A stretch of 64,000 nucleotides of DNA from Vigna angularis (lineage: Eukaryota; Streptophyta; Magnoliopsida; Fabales; Fabaceae), in NCBI RefSeq assembly GCF_016808095.1, contig NC_068971.1:10738501-10802500 (forward strand), read 5' to 3'. Position 1 is the stretch's first letter, and each line of letters begins with the position of its first letter. The notes beneath the pieces are model-generated. The model ran no database searches, had not been told where the DNA came from, and worked only from the letters and a program-made list of their open reading frames with translations. This document shows, one piece after another, positions 30,701 through 41,407 of this stretch. Position numbers and translations under genes: made by a program.

Positions 30701-31962
30701 CCCGTATAAATAAAATACAATTTTTTCAAACCCAACTCGGCTCAAACCCGTGGTCAACCGGGTTGGCCCGCGGGTTGTGACTCATAATGACAGCTCTAGA
30801 TTTTGTTTTAAAGTTAAAAAGTTTAATGGGATCCACTTTAGTTGGTAGATTTAAGAGAGGGAGTGTAATTAAAATAAAAAGGGGTACATTACAAAGTGGG
30901 TTTTAATATGAGTTGTGATTTTAGTAAAAGTGGGGGTGCATTAGAAAATATTGGTTCTAGTGGAAGAGTTGTGAAATTAATAATTTCACGGAGTGCGTTA
31001 GTAGAAAAATAATTAAATTAAGTTATTTAATTATTTGTGATTTTTTTATTAAATTGTTGGTCAAGAAATTTGGTTGACTTTGTATATGATGGTGATCTGT
31101 GAATGGTTGTGATGGTGAAGTTGTGAGAGCAAGTTTTCTGTTATTTCCTTAGAATTTTTGTCGAATCGATGGTGTTCGTATTGCGATACGATGGTGTGTT
31201 GAGTTCTCTACGGAGACTGAGATTCGAGTGTCAGCCTATCCTCGTGCGCGAGGACTAGAGAGGGTTGGATGTCTCGCCCAAGGACTTCGGCTCGTGTGAG
31301 TATAGTGCTCGGTGGGTGCGCCTAACCGAAGTTTTTACTCGTAATTCCTTGAGGAGTCGGGGAGATAGGTCTGAAGTTGCGATGGAAGACGGCTCGAATC
31401 GCCATATTTTGCGAAACAGGTTTCGTACGACAAAATTCAAGGAAACAACAGAAGTTTATGAGAATGATCTGAGTCATTATTTTGAATACTGTGATGTATT
31501 GTAATGTAATGACTATGACAGCTGGGTGGTGATGATCTCGGTTATGAGTTGAATATTGTGATGTATTGTAAGGTTATGACTAGGATAGTCTATGTTATGA
31601 TGTTTTGACATTGAAATTATATGTTATGTTATGTCCTTAGTTACTCACCATTTCCTTTTGTGGTTGTGGTTCCACTTGTGATGATCGTACTTGTACGGGA
31701 GTAGATGGCGTTGCAGATAAGGCAGGGATGGAGTAGCATGATGAGAGATATGGGAATAGCTATGGGGAATTTATCATGTTTTAAAGTTATTTTATGTTTT
31801 TGAATAATGGATTTGATATTTGTAAGCTTTGAACTTTATGTTGTAACGCGCTTAAACTTTTGAGGTTTTGTTTCCGCGATGTTAATTTTAAATGAAAAAA
31901 AAAAATTGGCATAAATTTCGGATTTTGTTATTTTTTAGTGGCACTCTGTTATGGGTGTTACA
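27721..31962 (+). mobile_element. solo LTR of a Tekay-related element, 4.2 kb, with an internal MITE
   Basis: It begins TGTGGAAGACCC and ends GGGTGTTACA, matching the termini of the intact Tekay LTR in element sense (TGTGAGACCC...GATGTTACA). It sits inside the ATGCATGT microsatellite, which resumes at 31963. It contains GTGGGGTCCACTTGG and a CCACTTGTGATGATCGTACTTG module shared with the other LTR remnants. No TSD is evident (GTGCA on the left, GCTTG on the right). The interior is noncoding; short ORFs at 28741, 29957 and others are not supported. Confidence 0.65.
30263..30798. mobile_element. hAT-type MITE, 536 bp
   Basis: A perfect 8-bp TSD GATTTTGT (30255-30262 and 30799-30806) brackets the termini TAGAGCTGCCA on the left and TGACAGCTCTA on the right, an inverted pair TAGAGCTGYCA. 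The interior has GC-rich ends full of GGGTTGG/CCAACCC words and an AT-rich centre. There is no coding capacity. It lies within the solo LTR. Confidence 0.88.
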
Positions 31963-32010
31963 GCTTGCCTGTGTATGCATGCGTACACGTATGTCTATGC
32001 ATGTGTTTAA
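31963..32010. repeat. continuation of ATGCATGT-type microsatellite
   Basis: GCTTGCCTGTGTATGCATGC and following words match the right edge of the microsatellite before copy 1 (TGTGCTTGCATGTGTATGCATG). Both lead directly into the TTTAAAG intron sequence before the first ERECTA-type exon. Confidence 0.8.
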
Positions 32011-32068
32011 AGCTTTTAACTATGTTCTTCATGGTTTAATGTTTGGACTTTGGATATTTCTATTGCAG

Positions 32069-33310
32069 GAACAACGTTGTTGAAGATAAAGAAGTCATTC
32101 AGGGATGTGGATAACGTTCTATATGATTGGACAGACTCACCATCATCTGATTATTGTGCCTGGAGAGGGATAACATGCGACAATGTCACATTTAATGTTG
32201 TTGCACTGTGAGTTACTTTGCCCTTGTACATTGTATATATAACAGTTTTCTTTTCTCTTAGGCTTTTATGTTTTGTAGTAATCATTCTAGGTTGAATCTT
32301 GGTGGGGAAATTTCACCTGCAATAGGGAAGCTTCAGAGTTTGGTCTCTATGTAATTGTTACTCCCTTCGCCCTTTTTTTGGTGCAGTAATGTAGTTGAGG
32401 CATTTGTATTGTCTTGCTTATGCCTTTTTCCTCTTTTTTATTTAGTGGCTTGAGAGAGAAGAGGTTATCGGGGCAGATGCCATATGAGATTGGTGACTTT
32501 TCTTCATTGAAGAACTTGTATGCTTCTCCCTTGAACTGAATTCATTTTGTATTTATACCACACAGCGATTTACTTGGAACTTTGATATTTATCATGTTTT
32601 CAGGGACTTCTCATTTAATGAAATTAGAGGAGATATCCCATTTTCTATTTCTAAGTTGAAACAACTAGAGAATTTGAGTATTTTATGGCATTTCCTTTAA
32701 AATGAATTTTTTTTATCTTGGGAAGAGGTTATGACAGGTTTTCGATTTTATGAAAATTATATCTCAGGATTTTTAAGAACAACCAGTTCATTGGACCAAT
32801 TCCTTTAACTTTGTCTCAGATTCCTAATTTGAAGATTCTGTAAGTCATTCCTGTATTTCTCACTCCCCATTCCTCTCTTCTCGACACTATTTTAGACTCT
32901 ATTAACTGACTTTCTGGGCTACTAGAAAATGTTTTCTAGAGACCTGGCTCAAAATAATCTTAGTGGGAAAATACCAAGGCTTATATACTGGAACAAAGTT
33001 TTGCAGTATCTGTGAGTATAAACAAATTGCAAATGAAATTGTTTTTTAATAAACTTAGTGTTGACTTTATTTTTCCTTCCTTCCTTATCCATTTAATAGG
33101 GGCTAGAGAGGGAACAATTTGATTGGTTCACTATCACCATATATGTGTCAATTAACTGGGTTGTGGTATTTGTAAGTTGTACAATCATTGTCTTTTATAA
33201 TAAAAGCTGGAAAAATGTTTATGCTTGTCTTTCTCCTATTTTGTAGTGATGTAAGAAACAAAAGTCTGACATGAAGTATTCCAGAAAACATTGGCAATTG
33301 TACTACTTTC
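32069..33310 (+). pseudogene. ERECTA-type LRR receptor kinase pseudogene, copy 2 (eight exons)
   Basis: Exons at about 32069-32207, 32279-32350, 32446-32517, 32604-32674, 32768-32839, 32940-33011, 33100-33171 and 33247-33306 parallel copy 1. This copy keeps the four bases missing in copy 1 (DWTDSPSSDYCAWRG). It has its own lesions: Glu to Lys in LLKIKKS, loss of the splice donor after the fourth listed exon (AATTTGAG in place of AATCTGTGAG), a TAG in the seventh (GGCTAGAGAGGG) and a TGA in the eighth (CTGACATGAAGT). It is truncated in the last exon and followed by an inverted-orientation microsatellite. The kinase part is absent. Confidence 0.88.
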
Positions 33311-33315
33311 TTGAA

Positions 33316-33516
33316 AATGTGTATGTATGCATACACACATGCACACATGCATACATTCATACATGCACACATGAACACATGCTTATATGCATACATGCAC
33401 AAGCACACATGCATACATACATACATGCATACATGCATATACATGCACACATGCATTTGCACATGCTTGCAAACCTGCATATATATGCAAACACACATGC
33501 ACACATGCATACAATG
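33316..33516. repeat. (ACACATGCATAC)n microsatellite
   Basis: CATGCACA and CATGCATA words run to the LTR start. The orientation is the complement of the other three microsatellites, so this segment is inverted or reshuffled. Confidence 0.9.
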
Positions 33517-34937
33517 TGTAACACTCCAATTGTGGGATGCCACAGGTTTACAAAAACTTTTGAAAACCTAACTCTGATACCATTGCGGAATACAGATTGT
33601 ATAAAAACTTCTATTTATTTTTACTGAATTTAGAAAACTTCATAAATCAAATGTAACTATAAAGTGTTCATAAAATTTCATTACAAACTATTAATGTTGA
33701 AATTTAAATCCCATAGTTCTCCCGCGTATCTCGTTGCTCAACTTTGCTTTAGTTATACCTATAACAACATCTACTCCCGTAAAAATATGATCATCTCAAG
33801 TGGAAAACACAATCACAACATACAAGGGTGAGCTAACAGAAACAGGTCATCAAAACAATTCATTAAAAACTACACTAACATAAATCAAAGTCATCTGCAT
33901 ATAATCATACAATTGTTTCATCAAAGTAACCAAATCACACCCAGTCTAAGTCGGTCACTCACCAACTCATACCTAATTTGTTGAAACCATTCACCATATA
34001 TATTGAATCACTATCGGTTACTTACATACAACTTTAAGGTTAAGTGTCACCCCCACCACTCTCTTAAAGAGCTTCACCGGGCTAGTACACTTTACCACAC
34101 CCTTACACAATGACATCTCCCACCACTCTCTTAAAGAGCTTCACCGGGCCAGTACACTTTACATACTCTTACACAATGACATCTCCCACCACTTCCCACC
34201 ACTCTCATACAGTTTTCCCGGCAAGTATATGCTTTCCACCACCCTCTTGGGCTTCACCAGACAAGTATACACACCCCTCACCACCACCACTCTATTCACA
34301 GGGAGCTTCACCGGACAAGTACTTGTGCTACTTCCATCACTCTTCCAGGTGCTTCACCGGGCATCACAAACATAAACCAAATTTCACAAGAAATAAACAA
34401 CATTATACTCACACAACCAAACGGTAAGCTCGATGTGATAGACATTCTCGAAACAAGAATAAAGTAATCATCAAAATAATGACAAGTCAACCAAACCACC
34501 CAACAATAGTCACCGATGTACTAAACACACCCCTTTTATTTTTTGTAAGAACAACCAAACCCATAAAATAGTATATGTCTACTGAAGTTAACAATGGCCA
34601 AATATATATATACTACCTACACCTCCTTTATTTGTTTGAACACTCCAAAGCTCATTCAACACCCAAGTGGACCCCACCTGGATCCAATAATATAAAGACA
34701 ACTAATAATCTCACATGTTATAAATTCTTTACGTAAACAATTATCCATACTTTTAATTTAATTTATTCTAACTACCCATGGCCCCTCTTTTATTTAATAC
34801 AAATTATTCCCTTTTCTAGTTACCTAACATCATTCTTCTCAATGCAATAAAAAAAGTCTTCACACACACACACATGGACCTCACACTTAGTTTCCATACA
34901 TTTTCCATCATTAATTACGTAAACCCCATTCCTTCTA
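33517..34937 (-). mobile_element. Tekay-type LTR, reverse strand (continues at 61318)
   Basis: It starts TGTAACACTCC on the plus strand, the complement of the LTR end GAGTGTTACA. It carries in reverse the modules of the remnant at 5918-7650: GTGAGCTAAC, the CACCGGGC/CCACCACTCT tandem array at 34045-34360, CAAGTCAACCAAACC and CAAGTGGACCCCACC. It is interrupted at 34937 by the 26-kb TAT/Ogre-like element. The sequence resumes after that element's TSD at 61318-61401. Confidence 0.7.
34045..34360 (-). repeat. tandem array, GCTTCACCGGGC unit
   Basis: Six or so copies of a 45-70 bp unit with core CCACCACTCTCTTAAAGAG and CTTCACCGGGC. It is the reverse complement of the array at 7040-7300. Confidence 0.85.
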
Positions 34938-35544
34938 CTGTCGTGACAGGAATCGCGACGGGACGACGATCCATTAAAAATAATATTATTATATTGAAAA
35001 GAGATTTTGGAGTCGCCACCATAGTTTATTCTGGAAAACTACGGAAAAACCATAAAATGATAAGGCATGGTCAAATAGAACCAGATTCTTGGTTCGGGAG
35101 TCGGTTACGTGTAGGGAAGGTATTAGCACCCTACAACGCCTGCCCTAAGGCAGTACCTTTAACTAAATGCGCGAAGGTGGATGTGGTTTTCAAAGTGTTT
35201 AACTTTCCCTTGAAATAAAACTCGAAAGAAACAAACAATATTTTTTAGCTTTTTTGGGCCCGACAAGGATTGACCTTGCTCCTACGTATTCTCATTCAAA
35301 ATGAGAAATCAGGGTTACGTAGTTCTTTTGAAAAATGTTTGAGATGTTTGTTTGGAAATTTGTTTGAGAACTTGTTATGGATAATTTGGATTTTTTGGGA
35401 GAACTTGCTCCTACGTATCTCCACTTTTGATGGAGAATCAAGGATCACGTAGTTCTGCGGGCGATATTGTTTGTAGTTTTGAAATGGGCATGTTTTTTAG
35501 TTTTTGAAGATTTTATATTTTTTTTGGTATTTTTTATTTAGGAG

Positions 35545-35960
35545 AATGAAAAGGTTTTTAGCACAAGGACGATGCGTGCGATCACACATGTGCCTAAACC
35601 TTTAAAACATATTTTTGTAATTTTATTTAAAAGAGAGAAAAGGTTTTTAGCACAAGGACGATGCGTGCGATCACACATGTGCTTAAACCTTTGAAACGTA
35701 TTTTTGACATTTTTTGAAGAAAGAGAAAAGGTTTTTGGCACAAGGACGATGCGTGCGATCACACATGTGCCTAAACCTTTAAAACGTATTTTTGGGATTT
35801 TGAAGAAAAAGAAAAGGTTTTTGGCACAAGGACGATGCGTGCGATCACACATGTGCCTAAACCTTTAAAACATATTTTTTGGTATTTTTTAAGAAAGAGA
35901 AAAGGTTTTTGGCACAAGGACGATGCGTGCGATCACACATGTGCCTAAACCTTTAAAATG
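35545..35960. repeat. five-unit hairpin array in the left TAT LTR
   Basis: Five copies at about 85-90 bp spacing of a unit from AAAAGGTTTTTGGCACAAGG through GATGCGTGCGATCACACATG to TGCCTAAACCTTT. Each unit has inverted ends (AAAGGTTT.GGCACA and TGTGCCTAAACCTTT), so each can form a hairpin. Confidence 0.9.
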
Positions 35961-37344
35961 TATTTTTTGTGATTTTTGAAGAAAGATTATTATTATTATT
36001 TTATTTATTTATTTTTGTGATTTTTATTCATTATAAAAAAAAAGTGAGTGTGTGTAGTGTTTGACAAATAAACAAGACAAATACAGTACAGAGGGATGGG
36101 GGTTATTTTACAAGGGGATTAATGATCAAACAAAAAAAAAAAAAAAAAAACTAAAGCGTAAAAAATAAAACAAGAGAAAATTAACAAAATTAAAGGGTAC
36201 AGAGATAAAACCAGGAGTGACGAGTGAAATTGAAACTCTTTGTTTGGGTCAAAAATCCCCTCCTTTTTGTCTTTGTATCCGCCAGGGGTGTCAAGATGAA
36301 ATTTGGAGGTGTCATTGAATATTTGCTTGTCAGGTCCAGTTCCCTTTATATTTGTTTGCAGTATGAGTTTAGGCCCAAGTTGAAGGGGTGCAAATCATGA
36401 AACAAAGGCTGCGGAAAAAGTTCTCCTTCTTTTTTTCTTTTTTTTTTTGTTTATTTAGAAACCAAAACGGGCTCAAAGCCCAAACTCTCTCTTTCAGGGT
36501 TCTGCCTCCACCACTTCATTTGCTTTCATTTGCTCCCACTCAAAATGGAGAGACCCTTCCCCAGAGCAAAGAAGAATGGCGCCTGCCGCATACCCCACCA
36601 CATCCTTTGCCGAATCAACCACGTCGGCCACCGCAAACCGAGACTCAGGATGGCGCCGATTGCCGTCAAGGTCGTCGCTAGCGGCTGCTCCTCCCTCTCT
36701 TCTTCTCGCACGACCCTGATCCGTTAAAGATATACATGGCCAACGCCGGTAATCACCTTGACTCCACCACCGCCAGCGTTGCTTCAGATCCGGCCACTAC
36801 TGGTGCCTCCGTGGTTCGACTCTGCTCGCGCCGGTGTAACTCCCATCCACCGTTGCCGGTGAACACCACTCCTCTCTCTCCTCCCTTCTCTTCTTCACAT
36901 CATTTATTGATTAATTTAGTGTTGAGAAATTCGTGCTCCATCAATGTTTGATCTACTGGGATAAGGAACAACGGGTACGTGTTGTGTTTGAAAGAGTATG
37001 AGTATATTAGTTGGCAGGTTTGGGGTTCCACAAAGAGAGCACTGGTCCCTAATTGTTGAAAGCCGTGAGGTATGGTTTGGGTTCACTGGAATTCTCGATG
37101 GTTGGTGGATGGATAATGGTTATTGCTGAAGGTGAGGAGTTGGGTGTGATAGGGAAGTTTGGTTGATGGGTGAAGCTGACAAGATAATGGTTGATGATTG
37201 GGCGAATGACGATGAAGGTTGGGGAAATGACGGGTCTTGTGATATGGATGGAGGGTACTGTCTGTGTATATGGAGGATGAAAGGAATGAAGATGATGGAC
37301 TGTGTTGGTGGTTTTGGTTCAAAGATGAATATGGAAAAGAGAGG

Positions 37345-38797
37345 TGTACTGATAGGTCCTCCCGGCATAAGACACGCCCGCCCGGTAATCCGGACAACCG
37401 CCAAAAAGTCTGGACCATCCGTCTTCAGAAACCGGACGACCGTCCAAGGACGTCCGCCCAAGGTTGGCATGTCCGCCCAAAGTGGAACGTCCGCCCAAGG
37501 AGAGGACGTCCGCTCAAAGAAGTAGGACGTCCGCCACCCATGGAGTAGACGCTCGTCCAAAAGATGGACGTCCGCCCAATGTGGAACGTCCGCCCAAGCG
37601 CTGGACGTTCGCCCAAGTAGGACGATCGCCCAGGCGACCGCCAGTTTAAAGCGTCCGCCCAAGAGCTGGACGTCCGCCCAATGTGAACGTCCGCCCAAGT
37701 GCTGCACGTTCGCCCAAGTAGGACGATCGCCCAGGCATCCGCAAGTATGAAGCGTCCGCCCAATGAGGAGCGTCCGCCCAATGAGGAGCGTCCGCCCGTT
37801 GAGGAGCGTCCGCCAATGTGGAGCGTCCGCCACTGGGACATCCGCCCAGCATGGGACGACCGCCACCCAAGGAGTGGACGATCGCCCAAGAGCTGGACGT
37901 TCTCCCAATAGCTGGACGTCCGCCCAAGAAGTAGCACGTCCGCCTCCCAAAGAGAGGACGTCCGCCCAGAGTAGGACGTCCGCCCAGAGTAGGACGTCCG
38001 TTCAGAGGAGGACGTTCGCCCAAGAGCTGGACGTTCGCCTAAGGATTGGACGTCCGCCCATGGAATTGAAGTCCGCCCAAGAGCTGGACGCCCACCCAGG
38101 GTAACATCCCTGACCGACCATCATTCCCAACCGGCACACTTCGCTGATTACACGGTTAAATACTAATGACATATTAAGTCCTTAATAGAGATTAAGGTAT
38201 TATTGGGCCGTTTAAGGGCCCCCAAAAGGTAAAAGCCCATTACGATCAGTATAAATAAAGGTCTCAGGTATGATTTCTGGACAGATTGCTTAGAACGCAA
38301 CTCATGCATGCATTATTCAATGCCCTGTCATATTACTGACTTGAGCGTCGGAGTGCCTTTAGCAGGTACCCGGCCCCTCCCCAACAGGGAGGGTGGAGCA
38401 GCGCTAAGAAGAGGAAGGACACCCGCCCGGTTTGGAGCAGGAAGCGAAGGATCATCCGCCAGGAGGGGAGGACGCCCGTCCTGCTTGGTGCAAAGAGCGA
38501 GCGTCCGGACTGGAGGACGTTCGCCCAGTCGGTTCGTGATCATTCATCCTCCCGGCCCCAGCATTCACCATCAGTCGCCCGTCTTCTTATCCGCCCGGCA
38601 GTGCAACTTGCGTCGGTTCGTGGGATTCCGCAATGTCCTCCCGGTCCGTGCGTCTTCGTCGTTCGCCTGCCCATCTTCAAGTGACTGTTCGCCCGCCATC
38701 GATAGTCCGCCCGTCTCCAGCATTCGTCGTCCGTCCGTCCGCCTTCAACAGTAAACTCGTGTGTTTTTGCAGGGTCCCTCCGGATCCGGTCGAAACA
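37345..38797 (+). repeat. 5' LTR of the nested element, 1453 bp
   Basis: It contains an array of about 17-18-bp GGACGTCCGCCCA variants (about 37430-38100) and a TATAAATA at 38250-38257, the probable promoter. It ends ...CCGGTCGAAACA. Long open frames here (for example 37120-37950 minus) are by-products of the array. Confidence 0.9.
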
Positions 38798-38799
38798 TT

Positions 38800-38818
38800 T
38801 GGCGCCCACCGTGGGGCC
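38800..38818 (+). other. primer binding site of the nested element
   Basis: TGGCGCCCACCGTGGGGCC lies two bases after the LTR end GAAACA. This PBS word is common in plant Ty3 elements. The tRNA partner is not assigned here. Confidence 0.75.
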
Positions 38819-38960
38819 GTGTAACTTCGGTTACCCAAAGGTGACCACAAGAAATGAGCACGGACAACCCCATCACTAGGACTTCACAACCGCTCGACAT
38901 AATCGGCCGTTCGGCCTCCACACATTTTAGAACGTTCGGCCTCCTCATATGTGACCAACC

Positions 38961-39260
38961 AATCCGGACTTCAGCGTTCGTCCGCCCGGATTCAGAGAGC
39001 GTTTGTCCAATCCGGACTTAAGCGTTCGTCCGCCCGGATTCAAAGAGCGCTCGTCCAATCCGGACTTAAGCGTTCGTCCGCCCGGATTCAGAGAGCGTTT
39101 GTCCAATCCGGACTTAAGCGTTCGTCCGCCCGGATTCAGAGAGCGCTCGTCCAATCCGGACCTAAGCGATCGTCCGCCTGGATTCAAAGAACGTTCGTCC
39201 AATCCGGATCTAAGCGCTCGTCCGCCCGGATTCAAAGAGCGTTCCTTCAAATCTGGACTC
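38961..39260 (+). repeat. 48-bp tandem array
   Basis: About six copies of AATCCGGACTTAAGCGTTCG + TCCGCCCGGATTCAAAGAGC + GCTCGTCC. The unit contains inverted ATCCGG/CCGGAT words. Arginine-, serine- and proline-rich frames across it are repeat by-products. Confidence 0.95.
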
Positions 39261-39359
39261 AAGCGCTCGTCCAGCTTCAAAGAGCACCCGTCCACTTGGC
39301 TAAAGCGCTCGTCAATCACGACTCATCAGGCGCTCGTCCATAAGGCCTTAACTCTCGGC

Positions 39360-39765
39360 CTCAACATATTATCGGCCCGCTCGCCCGCCGCCTATTGTTG
39401 ACCGTTCGGACTCCGAAATTAAGGACGCTCGGTCTCAGCATTGTCTCGGCTATTCGGCCTCAGCCTATCTTTGGCCGTTCGGCCTCGTCATGATTTCGGC
39501 CATTCGGCCTCCACATATTTAAGGACGTTCGGCCTCAGCAGTCTCGGCCGTTCGACCTCCTCATATTTAAGGACGCTCGGTCTAAGAATTGTCTCGACCG
39601 TTCGGCCTCAGCCTACCTTCAGCCGTTCGGCCTCATCCTGATTTCGGCCATTCGGCCTCCACATGATTAATAGCGTTCGGCCTCAGCACAGTCTCGGCCG
39701 TTCGGCCTCAACCTCTTCTCGGCCACTTGGCCATAGCATATTTTCGGCCTTACAAGGTACGGACA
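39360..39765 (+). repeat. GGCCGTTCGGCCTC irregular array
   Basis: About a dozen GGCCGTTCGGCCTC or GGACGCTCGGTCT variants spaced 25-45 bp apart. GGCCGTTCGGCC is itself near-palindromic. Confidence 0.85.
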
Positions 39766-39836
39766 CATCTTTCGTTAAACTCGAAATTCGCTATGTTCAC
39801 TTCATGGTGCAGGTAACCGGCAACGATGATAGCAAC

Positions 39837-40262
39837 GCGAAAGACCGTCCGCCCTACTAAACTCCAAGCTGGTGAAAAAGAGTGTTCCAACGAGAACAAC
39901 TCTCAGCTTGGTTGGACGACGGAGCGAAAGACCGTCCGCCCTACTAAACTCCAAGCTGGTGAAAAAGAGTGTTCCAACGAGAACAACTCTCAGCTTGGTT
40001 GGACGACGGAGCGAAAGACCGTCCGCCCTACTAAACTCCAAGCTGGTGAAAAAGAGTGTTCCAACGAGAACAACTCTCAGCTTGGTTGGACGACGGAGCG
40101 AAAGACCGTCCGCCCCATTAAGACCAAGCTGGTGAAAAAGAGCGTTCCAAAGAGAACGACTCTCAGCTTGGTTGGGCAAAAGGACCGTCCACCCCAGTAA
40201 GACCAAGCTGGTGAAAAAGAGCGTTCCAACGAGAACAACTCTCAGCTTGGCCGGGCAAGAAA
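39837..40262 (+). repeat. 87-bp tandem array
   Basis: Five copies: three exact 87-bp steps (39837, 39924, 40011) and two degenerate units. Each starts GCGAAAGACCGTCCGCC and contains CCAAGCTGGTGAAAAAGAG and the inverted AACTCTCAGCTTGG. Confidence 0.95.
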
Positions 40263-40266
40263 GCAA

Positions 40267-41145
40267 AGAGCCGGCCGTCCATAACTTAGCCAAAAAATGG
40301 CATTCAGCAGAGAGCCGGCCGTCCATAACTTAGCCAAAAATGGCATTCAGCAAAGAGCCGGCCGTCCATAACTTAGCCAAAAATGGCATTCAGCAGAGAG
40401 CCGACCGTCCATAACTTAGCCAAAAATGGCATTCAGCAAAGAGCCGGCCGTCCATAACTTAGCCAAAAAATGGCATTCAGCAAAGAGCCGGCCGTCCATA
40501 ACTTAGCCAAAAAATGGCATTCAGCAAAGAGCCGGCCGTCCATAACTTAGCCAAAAATGGCATTCAGCAGAGAGCCGGCCGTCCATAACTTAGCCAAAAA
40601 TGGCATTCAGCAAAGAGCCAGCCGTCCATAACTTAGCCAAAAATGGCATTCAGCAGAGAGCCGGCCGTCCATAACTTAGCCAAAAATGGCATTCAGCAAA
40701 GAGCCGGCCGTCCATAACTTAGCCAAAAATGGCATTCAGCAAAGAGCCGATCGTCCATAACTTAGCCAAAAATGGCATTCAGCAGAGAGCCGGCCGTCCA
40801 TAACTTAGCCAAAAATGGCATTCAGCAGAGAGCCGGCCGTCCATAACTTAGCAAAAAATGGCATTCAGCAGAGAGCCGGCCGTCCATAACTTAGCCAAAA
40901 ATGGCATTCAGCAGAGAGCCGGCCGTCCATAACTTAGCCAAAAATGGCATTCAGCAAAGAGCCGGCCGTCCATAACTTAGCCAAAAATGGCATTCAGCAA
41001 AGAGCCGGCCGTCCATAACTTAGCCAAAAATGGCATTCAGCAGAGAGCCGGCCGTCCATAACTTAGCCAAAAATGGCATTCAGCAGAGAGCCGGCCGTCC
41101 ATAACTTAGCCAAATATGGCACTCAGCAGAGAGCCGGCCGTCCGG
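40267..41145 (+). repeat. 43-bp tandem array, about 20 copies
   Basis: Unit AGAGCCGGCCGTCCATAACT + TAGCCAAAAATGGCATTCAGCA, 42-44 bp. I counted 20 occurrences of CCATAACTTAG. Variation is mostly CAAAGAG/CAGAGAG and A-run length, so the array is young and homogenised. Confidence 0.95.
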
Positions 41146-41217
41146 CCATTTGTCCTCCAAGGTACGCCAAGACGACCACCACATGGACCCAACAATTCGG
41201 GGACCATCTAAAAAATC

Positions 41218-41407
41218 CCTTCGCACAATAAAATTACGCTCGGGCTTGGGGGGCTTATGTACTGATAAAGTCCTCCCACCCGTGTCAAGCAACCAAATTA
41301 ACATTAGTCCGAGTTTGCATGGATCCAGCGGTCTTCCAAAACGACGCCCATCCAGGCACGGACAACCCCTTCGCACAATAAAATTATGCTCGGGCTTGGG
41401 GGGCTTA
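41218..41407 (+). repeat. duplicated 3' terminal region and purine tract of the nested element
   Basis: CCCTTCGCACAATAAAATTA + GCTCGGGCTTGGGGGGCTTA occurs at about 41218-41258 and again at about 41367-41407. Both are followed by TGTACTGATA. Only the second leads into the complete LTR. The purine-rich tract before the real LTR is CTTGGGGGGCTTA at 41395-41407. Confidence 0.85.

Noticed and set aside
27721..31962. Target-site duplication for the solo LTR
   Set aside because: Flanks GTGCA and GCTTG do not match. Both lie in a slippery microsatellite, so no TSD is claimed.
36388..36951. Open frames in the TAT LTR (36388-36681, 36736-36951), duplicated at 58718-59281
   Set aside because: They are duplicated only because they are in both LTRs. 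No recognisable domain was found and the sequence is short and low-complexity. They are kept only as a note on the LTR entry.
37120..37950. 276-codon minus-strand open frame and its relatives at 41405-41995, 37646-38023 and others
   Set aside because: They cross the GGACGTCCGCCC array of the nested LTR and even its junction with the host LTR. Composition is repeat-driven, with Gly, Arg, Trp and Ala periodicity.
38951..40326. Arg/Ser/Pro-rich open frames across the 48-bp and 87-bp arrays
   Set aside because: Unit lengths of 48 and 87 are multiples of three, so frames stay open by arithmetic, on both strands and in more than one frame.
40267..41145. CRISPR-like array of regular 43-bp repeats
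   Set aside because: It consists of contiguous units with no unique spacers, in a eukaryotic retroelement. It is a minisatellite.
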